Source: Roseisolibacter agri
Lineage (GTDB): Bacteria; Gemmatimonadota; Gemmatimonadetes; Gemmatimonadales; Gemmatimonadaceae
Direction of reading: 5' to 3'
Assembly (NCBI RefSeq): GCF_030159095.1
Contig: NZ_BRXS01000008.1
Location: 62,001-126,000 of the forward strand
Length of the DNA stretch: 64,000 nucleotides
In this document: positions 42,216 through 51,068 of the stretch, piece by piece
Numbering within the stretch: position 1 is the stretch's first letter
How the letters are laid out: each line of letters opens with the position of its first letter
Notes under the pieces: generated by a model
Databases searched by the model: none
Told to the model about the DNA's origin: nothing
Seen by the model: the letters and a program-made list of their open reading frames with translations, nothing else
Position numbers and translations under genes: made by a program

Positions 42216-43034
42216 TCACAGTGTCGGCGGTCGATGTGTCGGTGGTCGACCCAGTCGGCTCGATGGCGCCGGAAGCCCAGAGACGCCGGGGTCCGGCCCG
42301 GTCGCCCCGTCCAAGCCACACGCGATGACGTAGCGTGTGAGGATCGCGGGCGACGATCCGCCGACCTTGCGCGCGAGGCTCTCTCGGTACGTGTTGACGG
42401 TGCGCAGGCCGATCCCGAGGGCGCCGGCGATCTGCTTGCTCGTCAGCCCGGCGGCGACACGCACCGCGACCTGACGCTCGCGCCGGCTGAGGGCGGCGAC
42501 GAGCCGCGGCATGGGGCAGTGCGCGCGCAGCGCGCACGCCGCGCACCCGCCGTCGAGGAGCGCGCCCACGGTCGCGCAGAGTTCCACCACGCCCGCGTCG
42601 TTCGGGATGCTCATCACGGCGCCGTCCGGCGGCGTTCGGTCACCGCCCTCGGCCCTGCCGTCCGCCTCGCCTCCGGCGTCTCCGAGGCAGAGCACACAGA
42701 CGCCCGGCGTCTCGGCGCGGACTCGCGCGACGGCGGCGTGGTCGGCGGCGTCGCGCGGCGGCGTACTCACCAGCACGACCGCCGGCCGGACCTGCCGCGC
42801 GAGCGCAGCGGCGCGCGGCAGGTCCGGCGCCTCCGCGACGACCACGAACCCCGGCATGCCGCCGAGCACGGCGCGGAGCCCGGCGCGCATCAGGGCGTGC
42901 TCGGCGACCACCAGGATCGATGTCTCCGCGGGCGGCGTCGTGGGCGCATCCGCCCCGAGCAGCGGCAGCGGGCGTACGCGACGGGCGCGGGTGGCCTCGG
43001 CGGCCACGTCGAGAGTAGCGGGGGACGGTCGCAT
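42216..43034 (-). CDS. LuxR-type regulator with degenerate receiver and Cys cluster
   Basis: 272 residues from ATG 43034. Residues 39-160 resemble a NarL/FixJ receiver (SILVVAEHALMRAGLRAVLG), but the acidic pocket is lost (AE instead of DD) and the phosphoacceptor position reads VVLVSTPP, without Asp. The linker holds CAACALRAHC (Cys 164, 167, 173; others at 113, 116, 153), which could bind a metal or Fe-S cluster. The C-terminal LuxR helix-turn-helix is intact (LSRRERQVAVRVAAGLTSKQ, IGLRTVNTYRESLARKVG). It is divergent from the siderophore receptor, so an iron- or redox-sensing regulator of that gene is a reasonable guess. The start codon overlaps a short AT-rich promoter patch, suggesting a leaderless mRNA. 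Confidence 0.85.
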   Translation of the reverse strand: MRPSPATLDVAAEATRARRVRPLPLLGADAPTTPPAETSILVVAEHALMRAGLRAVLGGMPGFVVVAEAPDLPRAAALARQVRPAVVLVSTPPRDAADHAAVARVRAETPGVCVLCLGDAGGEADGRAEGGDRTPPDGAVMSIPNDAGVVELCATVGALLDGGCAACALRAHCPMPRLVAALSRRERQVAVRVAAGLTSKQIAGALGIGLRTVNTYRESLARKVGGSSPAILTRYVIACGLDGATGPDPGVSGLPAPSSRLGRPPTHRPPTL

Positions 43035-43126
43035 TCTATGCCCGATAATATCACTCTGGATTGCGGGAGCCAAGCACTGCGCGGCGGCGAGCACTGCGCG
43101 GCGAGCACTGCGCGGCGGCGGCTGAC

Positions 43127-43195
43127 GGGTTCGCCCGCCGCGGGTTCGCCCGCCGCGGGTTCGCCCGCCGCGGGTTCGCCCGCCGCGGGTTCGGG
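43127..43195. repeat. Tandem array, 15-bp unit x4.6 between divergent genes
   Basis: Unit GGGTTCGCCCGCCGC, four exact copies and a partial. It lies between the LuxR-type gene and the TonB receptor gene, so length changes would alter the distance between the two promoters. Confidence 0.95.
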
Positions 43196-43277
43196 AGTAT
43201 TGCCGAAGTGCGGCCGCGACCAGCCGCGGCGATGGTTCGCGGGCGCATCCACGCGCTGTCTCTCTTCCCAGACCCCC

Positions 43278-45725
43278 GTGCGAACACTCGTCGCCCTCGG
43301 TGCACTCGGCTGCGTCGCCCTCAGCGCTGGCAGCACGCCAGTCGCCGCCCAGTCGGACGCCCAGCCGCCGTCTCCGTTCCCCACCACCGCGCGCCTGGCC
43401 GGCGCGCCCCGCGCGTCCGCCGACACGACCGGCCGCCGCCACTTCGAGATTCCTGCGCAGCCGCTCGCGGACGCGCTGGCGGACTTCGCGCGCCAGGCTG
43501 GTGTGCGTGTCCAAGCGGACGCGACGGCGCTCACCGGCGCCCGCTCGTCCGCCGTCACCGGCACCCTCACGCCGGGAGACGCGCTTCGCGCACTCCTGCA
43601 GGGCACCGGCCTGACGGCGCGGTTTCCCGACGCCCGGACGGCAGTCGTCGCCCAAGCGGGACGGGACGCTGCCGCGGGTCAGCCGCTCCGCCCGGTGGTG
43701 ATCACTGGCGCGGCGGGTCGGCGGCCCGGGTACGGCGCGCGGCAGACGACGTCGGCCACGCGGACCGAGACCCCGCTCCGCGACACGCCGCAGGCCGTGA
43801 CGGTGGTGACGCGCGAGCTGATGGACGACCAGGCGATGCAGGGCATGGCCGACGTCGTGCGCTACGTACCTGGGGTGACGATGAGCCTCGGCGAGGGGCA
43901 CCGCGATCAGCCGACCATCCGGGGGAACAGCACGACGGCCGACTTCTTCGTCGACGGCGTGCGCGACGACGCGCAGTACCTCCGCGACCTATACAACGTC
44001 GACCGCGTCGAGGCGCTCAAGGGCCCGAACGCCATGACCTTCGGGCGTGGGGGCGGGGGGGGCGTCGTCAACCGCGTGCTCCGGGAGGCACAGTGGGTGC
44101 CGACTCGGTCGCTGACCCTTGCGGGCGGCTCGTTCGCCCACCGGCGTGGGACCCTCGACGTGGGGCAGGGGGTCGGCCCGCTGGCGGCGGCGCGCGTGAC
44201 CGGAATGGCCGAGCGTTCGGGCGGGTTCCGTGAGGCCGCGCGGGTGGAGCGCTACGGCGTCAACCCGACGCTCGCCCTCGCAGCCGGGGCGCGCACGACC
44301 GTGCGCCTCGGGTACGAGTATTTCCGCGACGACCGCCGCGTGGACCGCGGCGTCCCCTCATTCCAGGGGCGGCCCGCCGTCGCCGCGCGAACGACCTTCT
44401 TCGGCAACCCCGCGGTCAACGAGGCGTGGGCGAACGTGCACGCCGTCGGGGCGACGGTCGAGCACCAGGGCACGCGTGGCATCACCGTGCGCAACCGCAC
44501 GCGCGCCGCGGACTACGACAAGTTCTACCAGAACTCCTATCCGGGCGCGGTGAACGCGGCCGGGACGCAGGTGGCGCTCACCGCCTACAACAACACGATC
44601 CGGCGACGGAATCTGTACAACCAGACGGACCTCACCGGGACGCTCTCGACCGGCGCGGTGCGGCATACGGTGCTCGTCGGCGCCGAGGTCGGTGGGTCGC
44701 GCACCGACCAGTTCCGGACGACGGGGTACTTCGCCGATGGCACCGCCAATGGGACCACCAACGGCACCACCTCACTCTCGGTCCCCCTCAGCGCGCCGAC
44801 GATCTCGACGCCGGTGACCTTCCGCCAGAGCGCGACGGACGCCGACGGGCGCGCGACCACGGGGACCGCGGCGGTCTACGCGCAGAATCAGATCGCGCTC
44901 TCCCCGCAGTGGCAGGCGGTCCTCGGGCTCCGCTACGAGCGGTTCGGCATCGTGTACCGGAACAAGCGCACGGGCCAGGAGCTCGCGCGGACCGACCGGG
45001 TGTGGTCGCCGCGCGCGGGGCTCGTGTTCACCCCGGTGACGCCGCTGTCGGTCTACGGCGGCTACGGCGTGTCGTACTTGCCGAGCGCCGGCGACCAGTT
45101 CACCGCGCTGACCGCGACGTCGCAGACGCTCACGCCGGAGCGGTTCCGGAACCGCGAGCTCGGCGTGAAGTGGGAGGCGGGCCCCGCCCTCGCGCTGTCT
45201 GGCGCCCTCTACCGGCTCGACCGGACGAACACGGCGGCGCCTGACCCGACCGACCCCGCACGCACGGTGCAGACGGGCGCGCAGCGGACGACCGGCTACG
45301 AGGTGGGCGTCTCGGGCAACGTGACGCGCGGGTGGCAGATCGCCGGCGGGTACGCGTGGCAGCGGGCGACGCTCACGAGCACGACCGCGGCGGCGAGAGC
45401 GGGCGCGACGGTGCCGCTGGTGCCGCGCGCCGCCGTCTCGGTGTGGAACCGCTATCAGATCGCGCGTCCGCTGGGGCTCGGGCTCGGCGTGGTGCACCAG
45501 ACCGCGATGTACGCCGCTGTCGACAACACGGTGCGGCTCCCGGGATTCACGCGGGTGGACGCCGCGGCATTCGTGTCGCTCGCGCCGCTCGTGCCACGGC
45601 TGGGCGCCCAGGTCAACGTCGAGAACCTGTTCGACCGGTACTACGTGGGCACGGCGTTCAGTAACAACAACTTGATGCCGGGCGCGCCGCGCACGGTGCG
45701 TGTCGCGCTCACGATGGGCCGCTGA
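43278..45725 (+). CDS. TonB-dependent siderophore receptor with STN domain
   Basis: 815 residues from GTG 43278; signal ends AGSTPVAAQ. The STN (secretin/TonB N-terminal) domain is HFEIPAQPLADALADFARQA and GTLTPGDALRALLQGTGL. The plug has TETPLRDTPQAVTVVTREL, ADVVRYVPGVTMSLGEGHRD, IRGNSTTADFFVDGVRDD and VEALKGPNAMTFGRGGGGGV. The barrel ends in the typical NVENLFDRYYVGTAF...RVALTMGR. The STN domain implies signalling to an anti-sigma factor in FecA-like systems, but no sigma/anti-sigma pair is seen here; the divergent LuxR-type gene is the likely regulator. Ligand class resembles Fiu/ferrichrome-type receptors. Confidence 0.95.
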   Translation: MRTLVALGALGCVALSAGSTPVAAQSDAQPPSPFPTTARLAGAPRASADTTGRRHFEIPAQPLADALADFARQAGVRVQADATALTGARSSAVTGTLTPGDALRALLQGTGLTARFPDARTAVVAQAGRDAAAGQPLRPVVITGAAGRRPGYGARQTTSATRTETPLRDTPQAVTVVTRELMDDQAMQGMADVVRYVPGVTMSLGEGHRDQPTIRGNSTTADFFVDGVRDDAQYLRDLYNVDRVEALKGPNAMTFGRGGGGGVVNRVLREAQWVPTRSLTLAGGSFAHRRGTLDVGQGVGPLAAARVTGMAERSGGFREAARVERYGVNPTLALAAGARTTVRLGYEYFRDDRRVDRGVPSFQGRPAVAARTTFFGNPAVNEAWANVHAVGATVEHQGTRGITVRNRTRAADYDKFYQNSYPGAVNAAGTQVALTAYNNTIRRRNLYNQTDLTGTLSTGAVRHTVLVGAEVGGSRTDQFRTTGYFADGTANGTTNGTTSLSVPLSAPTISTPVTFRQSATDADGRATTGTAAVYAQNQIALSPQWQAVLGLRYERFGIVYRNKRTGQELARTDRVWSPRAGLVFTPVTPLSVYGGYGVSYLPSAGDQFTALTATSQTLTPERFRNRELGVKWEAGPALALSGALYRLDRTNTAAPDPTDPARTVQTGAQRTTGYEVGVSGNVTRGWQIAGGYAWQRATLTSTTAAARAGATVPLVPRAAVSVWNRYQIARPLGLGLGVVHQTAMYAAVDNTVRLPGFTRVDAAAFVSLAPLVPRLGAQVNVENLFDRYYVGTAFSNNNLMPGAPRTVRVALTMGR

Positions 45726-45877
45726 CGCTGCTGATGCCGGCATCGCGGTACCAGCCGGCCGCCCTCCCCCTCCGGCGCCCGCGGACGAGCCGAGTTGCAC
45801 CCGCGCTGGGCGCGCATCCGCGTGCCGTCGCGCTCCCACCCCGCGGCGACCACCCTGACGTGCCCGGTCTCAGCCAT

Positions 45878-45934
45878 CGCTCGGCCGCCGCTCGGCCGCG
45901 GCCGAGCGGCGGCCGAGCGGCGGCCGAGCGGCGG
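45878..45934. repeat. 20-bp inverted repeat merging into 11-bp tandem repeats
   Basis: Arms 45878-45897 and 45900-45919 are exactly complementary with a 2-nt loop. The right arm continues into three copies of GCCGAGCGGCG. It lies between the TonB receptor and the copper operon and could end transcription of the first. Confidence 0.85.
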
Positions 45935-46014
45935 CCCAGGGGCCGGTGGTGTGGCGACTGAGGACGACCCACGGGACACAACGCCGGGGGCACGGGGTCG
46001 GCGCAGGCCCTTGC

Positions 46015-46031
46015 ATACCCCCAGGGGGCAT
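46015..46031 (+). promoter_or_regulatory. CsoR-type operator 1
   Basis: ATACCCCCAGGGGGCAT, a G/C-tract palindrome of the CsoR/RcnR type, 55 bases before copZ. Matching sites are at 46043 and 49494. Confidence 0.8.
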
Positions 46032-46042
46032 ACTAACATTAT

Positions 46043-46061
46043 ATTACCCCCAGGGGGTATT
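46043..46061 (+). promoter_or_regulatory. CsoR-type operator 2 with promoter
   Basis: The core TACCCCCAGGGGGTA is a perfect palindrome. The AT-rich AACATTATAT between operators 1 and 2 looks like the -10 region, and the same AACATT follows the operator of csoR. Repressor bound here would block RNA polymerase until Cu(I) is present. Confidence 0.8.
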
Positions 46062-46085
46062 CAACTCGCATCGGCAGGAGGAACC

Positions 46086-46412
46086 ATGGAGACGGTCAAG
46101 CTCGCGATTTCCGGGATGACGTGCGGCCACTGCGTGTCGAGCGTGCGACAGGCGCTTGAGACAGTGCCCGGGCTGCAGGTCGAGAACGTCCGCATCGGTG
46201 CGGCTACCGTGCGGCTCGACGGGACCACGGAGTCCGCCACCACCGAGGCGGCGCTCGCGGCCGTGCAGGGCGCGGGGTACGAAGCATCGGTCGACGCCCC
46301 GCGCGCGGCGGACGCGAGCGAGGATGCCACGGCGGGCTGCGCCTGCTGCGCACCGCGCGCGGAGGTGCCCACGCCGCTCACGAGCACGCGTACCGCCACG
46401 CCGTCGGCGTAA
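46086..46412 (+). CDS. copZ: CopZ-like copper chaperone with Cys-rich tail
   Basis: 108 residues from ATG 46086 with a strong ribosome site (GGAGG). A single HMA domain: MTCGHCVSSVRQALETVPGL with the Cu(I) CXXC, then the ferredoxin fold to about residue 70. A 35-residue extension has a second Cys group (TAGCACCAPRAEV), so it may hold extra Cu(I) or transfer it. It is first in the copper operon, before the cupredoxin gene (12-bp gap) and copA, and is controlled by the two CsoR-type boxes upstream. It should carry Cu(I) to the CopA ATPase. Confidence 0.92.
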   Translation: METVKLAISGMTCGHCVSSVRQALETVPGLQVENVRIGAATVRLDGTTESATTEAALAAVQGAGYEASVDAPRAADASEDATAGCACCAPRAEVPTPLTSTRTATPSA

Positions 46413-46424
46413 GGGCGCCCACCC

Positions 46425-46868
46425 GTGACCGCCATCGACTGGCTCGTGATCGCCGCCGGCGCGTCCGCCGTCAGCTGGGTGCTCTGGTACTTCTTCGCCG
46501 CCGAGCGCGTCGGGGCGGTCGCGACCCTCGCCCCGGCGTCAACCGGGACGTCAACCGGGACGTCAACCGGGACGTCAACCGGGACGTCGGGCAGCGGGGC
46601 CGTGCAGGCGCAGCAGGCCACCATCACGGTGAAGGGCGGCTACTCCCCGGCCGTCGTGCGGGTCAAGGCCGGCCGGCCGGTGCGCCTCGCGTTCGACCGG
46701 CAGGAGACCTCCGGGTGCTCCGAGGAGGTGGTCTTCGCGGACTTCGGCATCCGCCGCTACCTGCCCGCCCATGAGCAGACCGTCGTCGAGGTGACGCCCC
46801 CCGTCCCTGGCACCTACGCATTCACCTGCGGCATGGGCATGCTGCGCGGCAAGCTCGTCGCCGAGTGA
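46425..46868 (+). CDS. Membrane-anchored cupredoxin
   Basis: 147 residues from GTG 46425. One N-terminal membrane helix ([20 protein letters not shown]), a GTST linker made by a 12-bp tandem array, and a cupredoxin domain ([60 protein letters not shown]). The copper site seems to use Cys in SGCSEEV and the Cys/Met of FTCGMGM, a type found in proteins encoded beside CopA rather than a classical blue-copper site. It may pass copper to CopA or take it from there. It lies between copZ and copA in one operon. Confidence 0.88.
   Translation: MTAIDWLVIAAGASAVSWVLWYFFAAERVGAVATLAPASTGTSTGTSTGTSTGTSGSGAVQAQQATITVKGGYSPAVVRVKAGRPVRLAFDRQETSGCSEEVVFADFGIRRYLPAHEQTVVEVTPPVPGTYAFTCGMGMLRGKLVAE
46538..46585 (+). 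repeat. Tandem array, 12-bp unit x4 in the cupredoxin linker
   Basis: Unit GTCAACCGGGAC, four exact copies encoding STGT repeats; frame is kept. Confidence 0.95.
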
Positions 46869-46908
46869 GTCCGCGGCACATCCCCCGCGTTCCGAGAGAG
46901 TCGCTCCC

Positions 46909-49332
46909 ATGACCACCGCGAATATCACGCACTCAGGGCCCGCCGCCGAGAAGGTCGTCATCCCGATTACGGGGATGACGTGCGCGGCCTGCCAGGGTCG
47001 CGTTCAGCGGACGCTGCAGAAGACCCCGGGCGTCGTGGACGCCGCGGTGAACCTGATGATGGGCAACGCCACCGTGTCGTACGACCCGGCGGCGGTGACC
47101 CCCGACGCGCTCATCGCGACGATCCAGAAGACCGGCTACGGCGCCGAGCTGCCGCCACCCGACGCCTCCGCCGTCGACGAGCAGGCCGCGCGCGACCGCG
47201 CGCAGGAGGAGGAGTTCCACGAGCTGCGTACGAAGGCCGTGGTGAGCGGCGTGGCGGGCGCGGCGGCGATGGTCGCCTCCATGCCGCTCATGGCCGGCGA
47301 TCACGCGGCCGGGCACGCAGGCATTGTCGCCGACCCGTTCATGCGCTGGGCGATGCAGTCGCTCACCCCGGCGCTGCGCGGCGCGGCGCCGTGGCTGTAC
47401 GCGATCCCGACGGGCGCCCTTTCGTGGGCGCTGCTCGCCGTCACGCTGGGCGTGATGGCGTGGGCGGGGCGCCACTTCTACACGCGCGCCTGGGCCGCCT
47501 TCCGCCACCACGCGGCGGACATGAACACGCTGGTCGCCGTCGGCACGGGCGCGGCCTTTCTGTACTCGGCCGTCGCCACGGCGGCGCCCGGGCTGTTCCG
47601 CGCCGCGGGGCTCGCGCCGGACGTGTACTACGAGGCCGTCGTCATCATCATCGCGCTGATCCTCACCGGCAACGCGTTCGAGGCGCGCGCCAAGCGGCAG
47701 ACCTCCTCCGCGCTGCGCGCGCTCGCCGCGCTGCAGCCGAAGACCGCGCGCGTGCTGCGCCCCACCCCCGACGGCGGGCAGGCCGAGGTGGATCTCCCGG
47801 TGGAGGCGGTCCGCGCGGACGACCTGGTGCTCGTGCGCCCCGGCGAGCGCGTACCGGTGGACGGTGAGGTGGTGAGCGGCGAGAGCGCCGTCGACGAGAG
47901 CATGCTCACCGGCGAGTCGCTGCCGGTGGCGAAGAAGCCCGGCGACCGCGTGATCGGCGGGACCATCAACCGCACCGGCGCCTTCCGCTACCGCGCCACG
48001 ACGCTCGGCGCCAGCAGCGTGCTCGCGCAGATCGTGAAGCTGATGCGCGACGCGCAGGGCTCGCGCGCGCCGATCCAGGCGCTGGCCGACCGGATCAGCG
48101 CGGTGTTCGTCCCCGTGGTCCTGAGCATCGCCATCGTCACGTTCACGACGTGGTTCGTGGCGGCGCACGTGACGGGCACGCCCGCCGGCGCGGCGCTGGT
48201 GCGCGCCTTCGCGGCCGCGGTCGCGGTGCTGATCATCGCCTGCCCGTGCGCGATGGGGCTCGCCGTGCCCACCGCGGTGATGGTCTCGACCGGAAAGGGC
48301 GCCGAGCTCGGGGTGCTGATCAAGGGCGGCGAGGCGCTGCAGCGCGCCGGCGACGTCAGCACCGTGGTGCTCGACAAGACGGGCACCGTGACTGAGGGGC
48401 GCCCGACCGTCACGGACGTGGTGCCGGCGGCGGGCACCGTCCACGCGAGCGCCGCCGGGCGCGACGCGCTGTTGGCGCTCGTCGCCTCGCTCGAGAGCTC
48501 GAGCGAGCACCCGCTCGCGGATGCCATCGTCCGGCACGCGAAGGATCAGGGGTACGCCGTCCGGGCGCCGGAGGCGTTCGAGTCCCACACCGGGCGCGGC
48601 GCGACGGGGGTCGTGGACGGGACGGCGCTGGCCGTGGGCAACGAGCGGCTGATGGCCGACTGGGTTATAAACGTCGCGCCGCTGCGCGCCGACGCGGAGC
48701 GCCTCGCCGGCGAGGGGAAGACGCCGATGTACGTCGCCGTCGACGGCGCGCTGGCCGGCGTCATCGCGGTGGCCGACCCGATCAAGGAGACGTCGCGCGA
48801 GGCCGTGCGCCGGCTGCGCGCGCTCGGGCTCGACGTCGTGATGCTCACCGGCGACAATCGCCGCACGGCGGAGGCGGTGGCGCGCGCGGCCGGGATCGAC
48901 CGCGTGGTGGCCGAGGTGCTCCCCGACGGCAAGGTGGCCGAGGTGCGGCGCCTCCAGGAGCAGGGGCGCGTCGTCGCGATGGTGGGCGACGGGATCAACG
49001 ACGCCCCCGCGCTCGCGCAGGCCGACGTGGGGATGGCCGTGGGGAGCGGCACCGACGTGGCGGCGGAGGCGGCCGACGTGGTGCTCATGCGCGGCGACCT
49101 GGCCGGCGTCGCGCGCGCCGTCGAGCTGTCGCGCCGCACCATGCGGACGATGAAGCAGAACCTGTTCTGGGCGTTCGTCTACAACGTCGTCGGCATCCCG
49201 GTCGCCGCGGGCGTGCTGTACCCGGCGTTCGGGCTGCTGCTGAGCCCCATCCTCGCCAGCGCGGCGATGGCCTTCAGCTCGGTGAGCGTGGTGTCGAACA
49301 GCCTGCGTTTGCGCCAGGCGCGCGTCGACTGA
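46909..49332 (+). CDS. copA: Copper-exporting P1B-type ATPase
   Basis: 807 residues from ATG 46909. One N-terminal HMA domain ([11 protein letters not shown]), eight membrane helices with the Cu(I) motif CPCAMG, the actuator motif LTGES, phosphorylation site DKTGTVTEG, nucleotide site [10 protein letters not shown], hinge [11 protein letters not shown], and the [22 protein letters not shown] helix with the Asn/Tyr and following Met/Ser ([11 protein letters not shown]) of Cu(I) pumps. It moves Cu(I) out of the cytoplasm with ATP. Last gene of the copZ-cupredoxin-copA operon; csoR follows with its own operator. Confidence 0.97.
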   Translation: MTTANITHSGPAAEKVVIPITGMTCAACQGRVQRTLQKTPGVVDAAVNLMMGNATVSYDPAAVTPDALIATIQKTGYGAELPPPDASAVDEQAARDRAQEEEFHELRTKAVVSGVAGAAAMVASMPLMAGDHAAGHAGIVADPFMRWAMQSLTPALRGAAPWLYAIPTGALSWALLAVTLGVMAWAGRHFYTRAWAAFRHHAADMNTLVAVGTGAAFLYSAVATAAPGLFRAAGLAPDVYYEAVVIIIALILTGNAFEARAKRQTSSALRALAALQPKTARVLRPTPDGGQAEVDLPVEAVRADDLVLVRPGERVPVDGEVVSGESAVDESMLTGESLPVAKKPGDRVIGGTINRTGAFRYRATTLGASSVLAQIVKLMRDAQGSRAPIQALADRISAVFVPVVLSIAIVTFTTWFVAAHVTGTPAGAALVRAFAAAVAVLIIACPCAMGLAVPTAVMVSTGKGAELGVLIKGGEALQRAGDVSTVVLDKTGTVTEGRPTVTDVVPAAGTVHASAAGRDALLALVASLESSSEHPLADAIVRHAKDQGYAVRAPEAFESHTGRGATGVVDGTALAVGNERLMADWVINVAPLRADAERLAGEGKTPMYVAVDGALAGVIAVADPIKETSREAVRRLRALGLDVVMLTGDNRRTAEAVARAAGIDRVVAEVLPDGKVAEVRRLQEQGRVVAMVGDGINDAPALAQADVGMAVGSGTDVAAEAADVVLMRGDLAGVARAVELSRRTMRTMKQNLFWAFVYNVVGIPVAAGVLYPAFGLLLSPILASAAMAFSSVSVVSNSLRLRQARVD

Positions 49333-49493
49333 CGCATCGCATCCCACCGCACCGGACCGCACAGACCCGCTGCACGTCCGAGCACGAACGGCGTGCCGCA
49401 CGGCGCGTCCGGTGTCCGTCCGCCCCACCGGTGAGACGCTCGGCGCGCAGGGGCGCTGGCTGGGGGGCGCCCACGGACGTCCCAGTCGGATGG

Positions 49494-49512
49494 CATACGC
49501 CCTGGGGGTATG
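49494..49512 (+). promoter_or_regulatory. CsoR-type operator 3, upstream of csoR
   Basis: CATACGCCCTGGGGGTATG, followed by TTAACATT, which matches the operator-promoter layout at 46015-46061. It implies that CsoR represses its own gene. Confidence 0.78.
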
Positions 49513-49592
49513 TTAACATTGTGCAGGAGACCGCGGCGCGCGTCCGCATGGGGCGAGCGCGGCCGAGGTCGGCAGTTGACGCGGACACCAAC

Positions 49593-49964
49593 ATGCCGAC
49601 GAAGACCACGCGCGAGCCGGCGGAGCTCACCCAGGCGGCGAGCTGCGGGTGCGGCACGGACCACGACGGCGACGGCCGAAAGGCGGCCGGCGTCGATGCG
49701 GAGGCCAAAACGCGCAACCTCAAGCGCCTGCGGCGCATCGAGGGGCAGGTGCGCGGACTGCAGAAGATGGTCGAGGAGGACCGCTACTGCGCCGACATCA
49801 TGACGCAGATCTCGAGCGTGCACGAGGCGCTGCGCGCGGTGGGGCGCGAGCTGATGCGCAACCACCTCAAGCACTGCGCGTCGTCGGCGCTACGCGGTAC
49901 GTCCGAGGAGGCTGAGAGCATGTACGACGAGCTGGTGGACCTCATGTATAAGCACAGTCGCTGA
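49593..49964 (+). CDS. csoR: CsoR-type Cu(I)-sensing repressor
   Basis: 123 residues from ATG 49593; ATG 49548 would add 15. The DUF156 bundle is complete: LKRLRRIEGQVRGLQKMVEE, then DRYCADIMTQISSVHEALRA and LMRNHLKHCASSAL. The Cu(I) ligands Cys (YCADI) and His-xxx-Cys (HLKHC) are all present, which points to Cu(I) and not Ni/Co (RcnR) or formaldehyde (FrmR). The N-terminus has an extra CGCGTDHDGDG, possibly a second metal site. It should leave the three operators when it binds Cu(I), inducing copZ-copA. Confidence 0.93.
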   Translation: MPTKTTREPAELTQAASCGCGTDHDGDGRKAAGVDAEAKTRNLKRLRRIEGQVRGLQKMVEEDRYCADIMTQISSVHEALRAVGRELMRNHLKHCASSALRGTSEEAESMYDELVDLMYKHSR

Positions 49965-50346
49965 CGGCCCGCCGCGCCGGCGCGGCGGGCCGACTCGTGT
50001 GTGCGTCGGAAGGGGAACGGGGCGCATCATGTGCCCAGCGGAGGTGCGGTCCGGCCCAGAGTGCATCAGCCCACACTACGTGCGCTGCCATCCGGCACGG
50101 CACCCCGAACTGGCCCGCGATACGCGCCCCGACGCGCTGAGCGCCCACCATCGGGCCTGTAAGCGGGATGAGACGGAGCGTGGCGTGACCGCTCCCGAGC
50201 GCGGCGGCCGCGGGACCGTGACGCCCGGGCCGAGCACCGCGTGGCGAGCGGCCGCGCCCGTGGGCGCTCGATCCGTGGCCCGTCTACGGCGGCCACTGGC
50301 CCAACGGGCGCCGCCTTCCGAGGGGCCCCCGAGGTCGCGTGGCGGC
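49965..50346. other. Non-coding region after csoR
   Basis: No supportable gene. Bases 49973-49990 form a short GC-rich hairpin (CCGCGCCGGCGCGG region) just after csoR that may act as a terminator. Confidence 0.45.
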
Positions 50347-50478
50347 GCCGCCGTGGGCGCCGCCGTGGGCGCCGCCGTGGGCGCCGCCGTGGGCGCCGCC
50401 GTGGGCGCCGCCGTGGGCGCCGCCGTGGGCGCCGCCGTGGGCGCCGCCGTGGGCGCCGCCGTGGGCGCCGCCGTGGGC
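50347..50478. repeat. Tandem array, 12-bp unit x11
   Basis: Unit GCCGCCGTGGGC, eleven exact copies, the largest array in the window, ending 12 bases before the stop of the minus-strand gene. Identity between all copies shows recent expansion. Confidence 0.97.
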
Positions 50479-50489
50479 GGCGTGTCGTG

Positions 50490-50999
50490 CTACCCGTCCC
50501 GTTGCCGCAGCTCGGACGCGATCCCGGCCAGCACGCGGGGGAAGTCCTCGCGAAGGACGCGTGCCGCAAGGGCGGTCAGCTTCTCAGGCGTGACGAGCGT
50601 CTGTCGAATGCCTAACGCACGGACCGTGTCGAGCCACGTCAAGGCGCCGAGCCACAGCACCTGCGCGCTGTCGGTGTGGAAGTCGCCCAGCTCGACCGAT
50701 GCGGGGTCGTCATCGGCGAAGTAGCGGTCGACGGCGGTGAAGTCGCGGTCCGCGCGGCGGCGGTCGGCGCGCGCATGCGTCAGCATCTGCGCGGCACTCG
50801 CGTGATCGAACCACTCGAGTTCCGGGAAGCCTCGCATGTACGCGTCTGCGTAGTTGACGTCAGTGCGCCGCTGCAGGCTGTACTCCGTGTCCGTCAACAC
50901 GAAGGCGAAGCGCTCGTACCCGGGCACGTCGCGCGCATGCAGCAGTTCGGCGGCGAGGCGCCACCACCGCTCGTGCGAGCCGCGCGCGGCGAGGGGCAC
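50490..50999 (-). CDS. C-terminal part of a split HEPN-like protein (or separate gene)
   Basis: 169 residues if GTG 50999 is the start. The sequence (SHERWWRLAAELLHARDVPG, YERFAFVLTDTEYSLQRRTD, VNYADAYMRGFPELEWFDHA) is helical. I do not recognise a named domain, but R-rich helix pairs followed by a phenylalanine/tyrosine-rich core are seen in HEPN-type proteins. The frame is the same as that of the upstream gene, and only a TAG (51069-51071) and 22 codons separate them, so the two may be one gene with a nonsense mutation. No ribosome site is evident for GTG 50999. Function unknown. Confidence 0.6.
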   Translation of the reverse strand: MPLAARGSHERWWRLAAELLHARDVPGYERFAFVLTDTEYSLQRRTDVNYADAYMRGFPELEWFDHASAAQMLTHARADRRRADRDFTAVDRYFADDDPASVELGDFHTDSAQVLWLGALTWLDTVRALGIRQTLVTPEKLTALAARVLREDFPRVLAGIASELRQRDG

Positions 51000-51068
51000 G
51001 GGGACGACCGCGTCACGCGGGTGCTGACTCGCCCGACGGGCGCGCAGCAGCCGTGGTCCGTCGGTCCC

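Noticed and set aside
46933-49428. 831-codon minus-strand ORF
   Set aside because: It is the mirror of copA, a usual artefact in high-GC genes with stop-poor opposite frames.
50347-50478. Possible CRISPR array or long Ala/Gly or Pro/Trp repeat gene
   Set aside because: Eleven identical 12-bp units follow each other without spacers, and no cas gene is present. The repeat frames have no domain on either side, so it is a plain tandem array.
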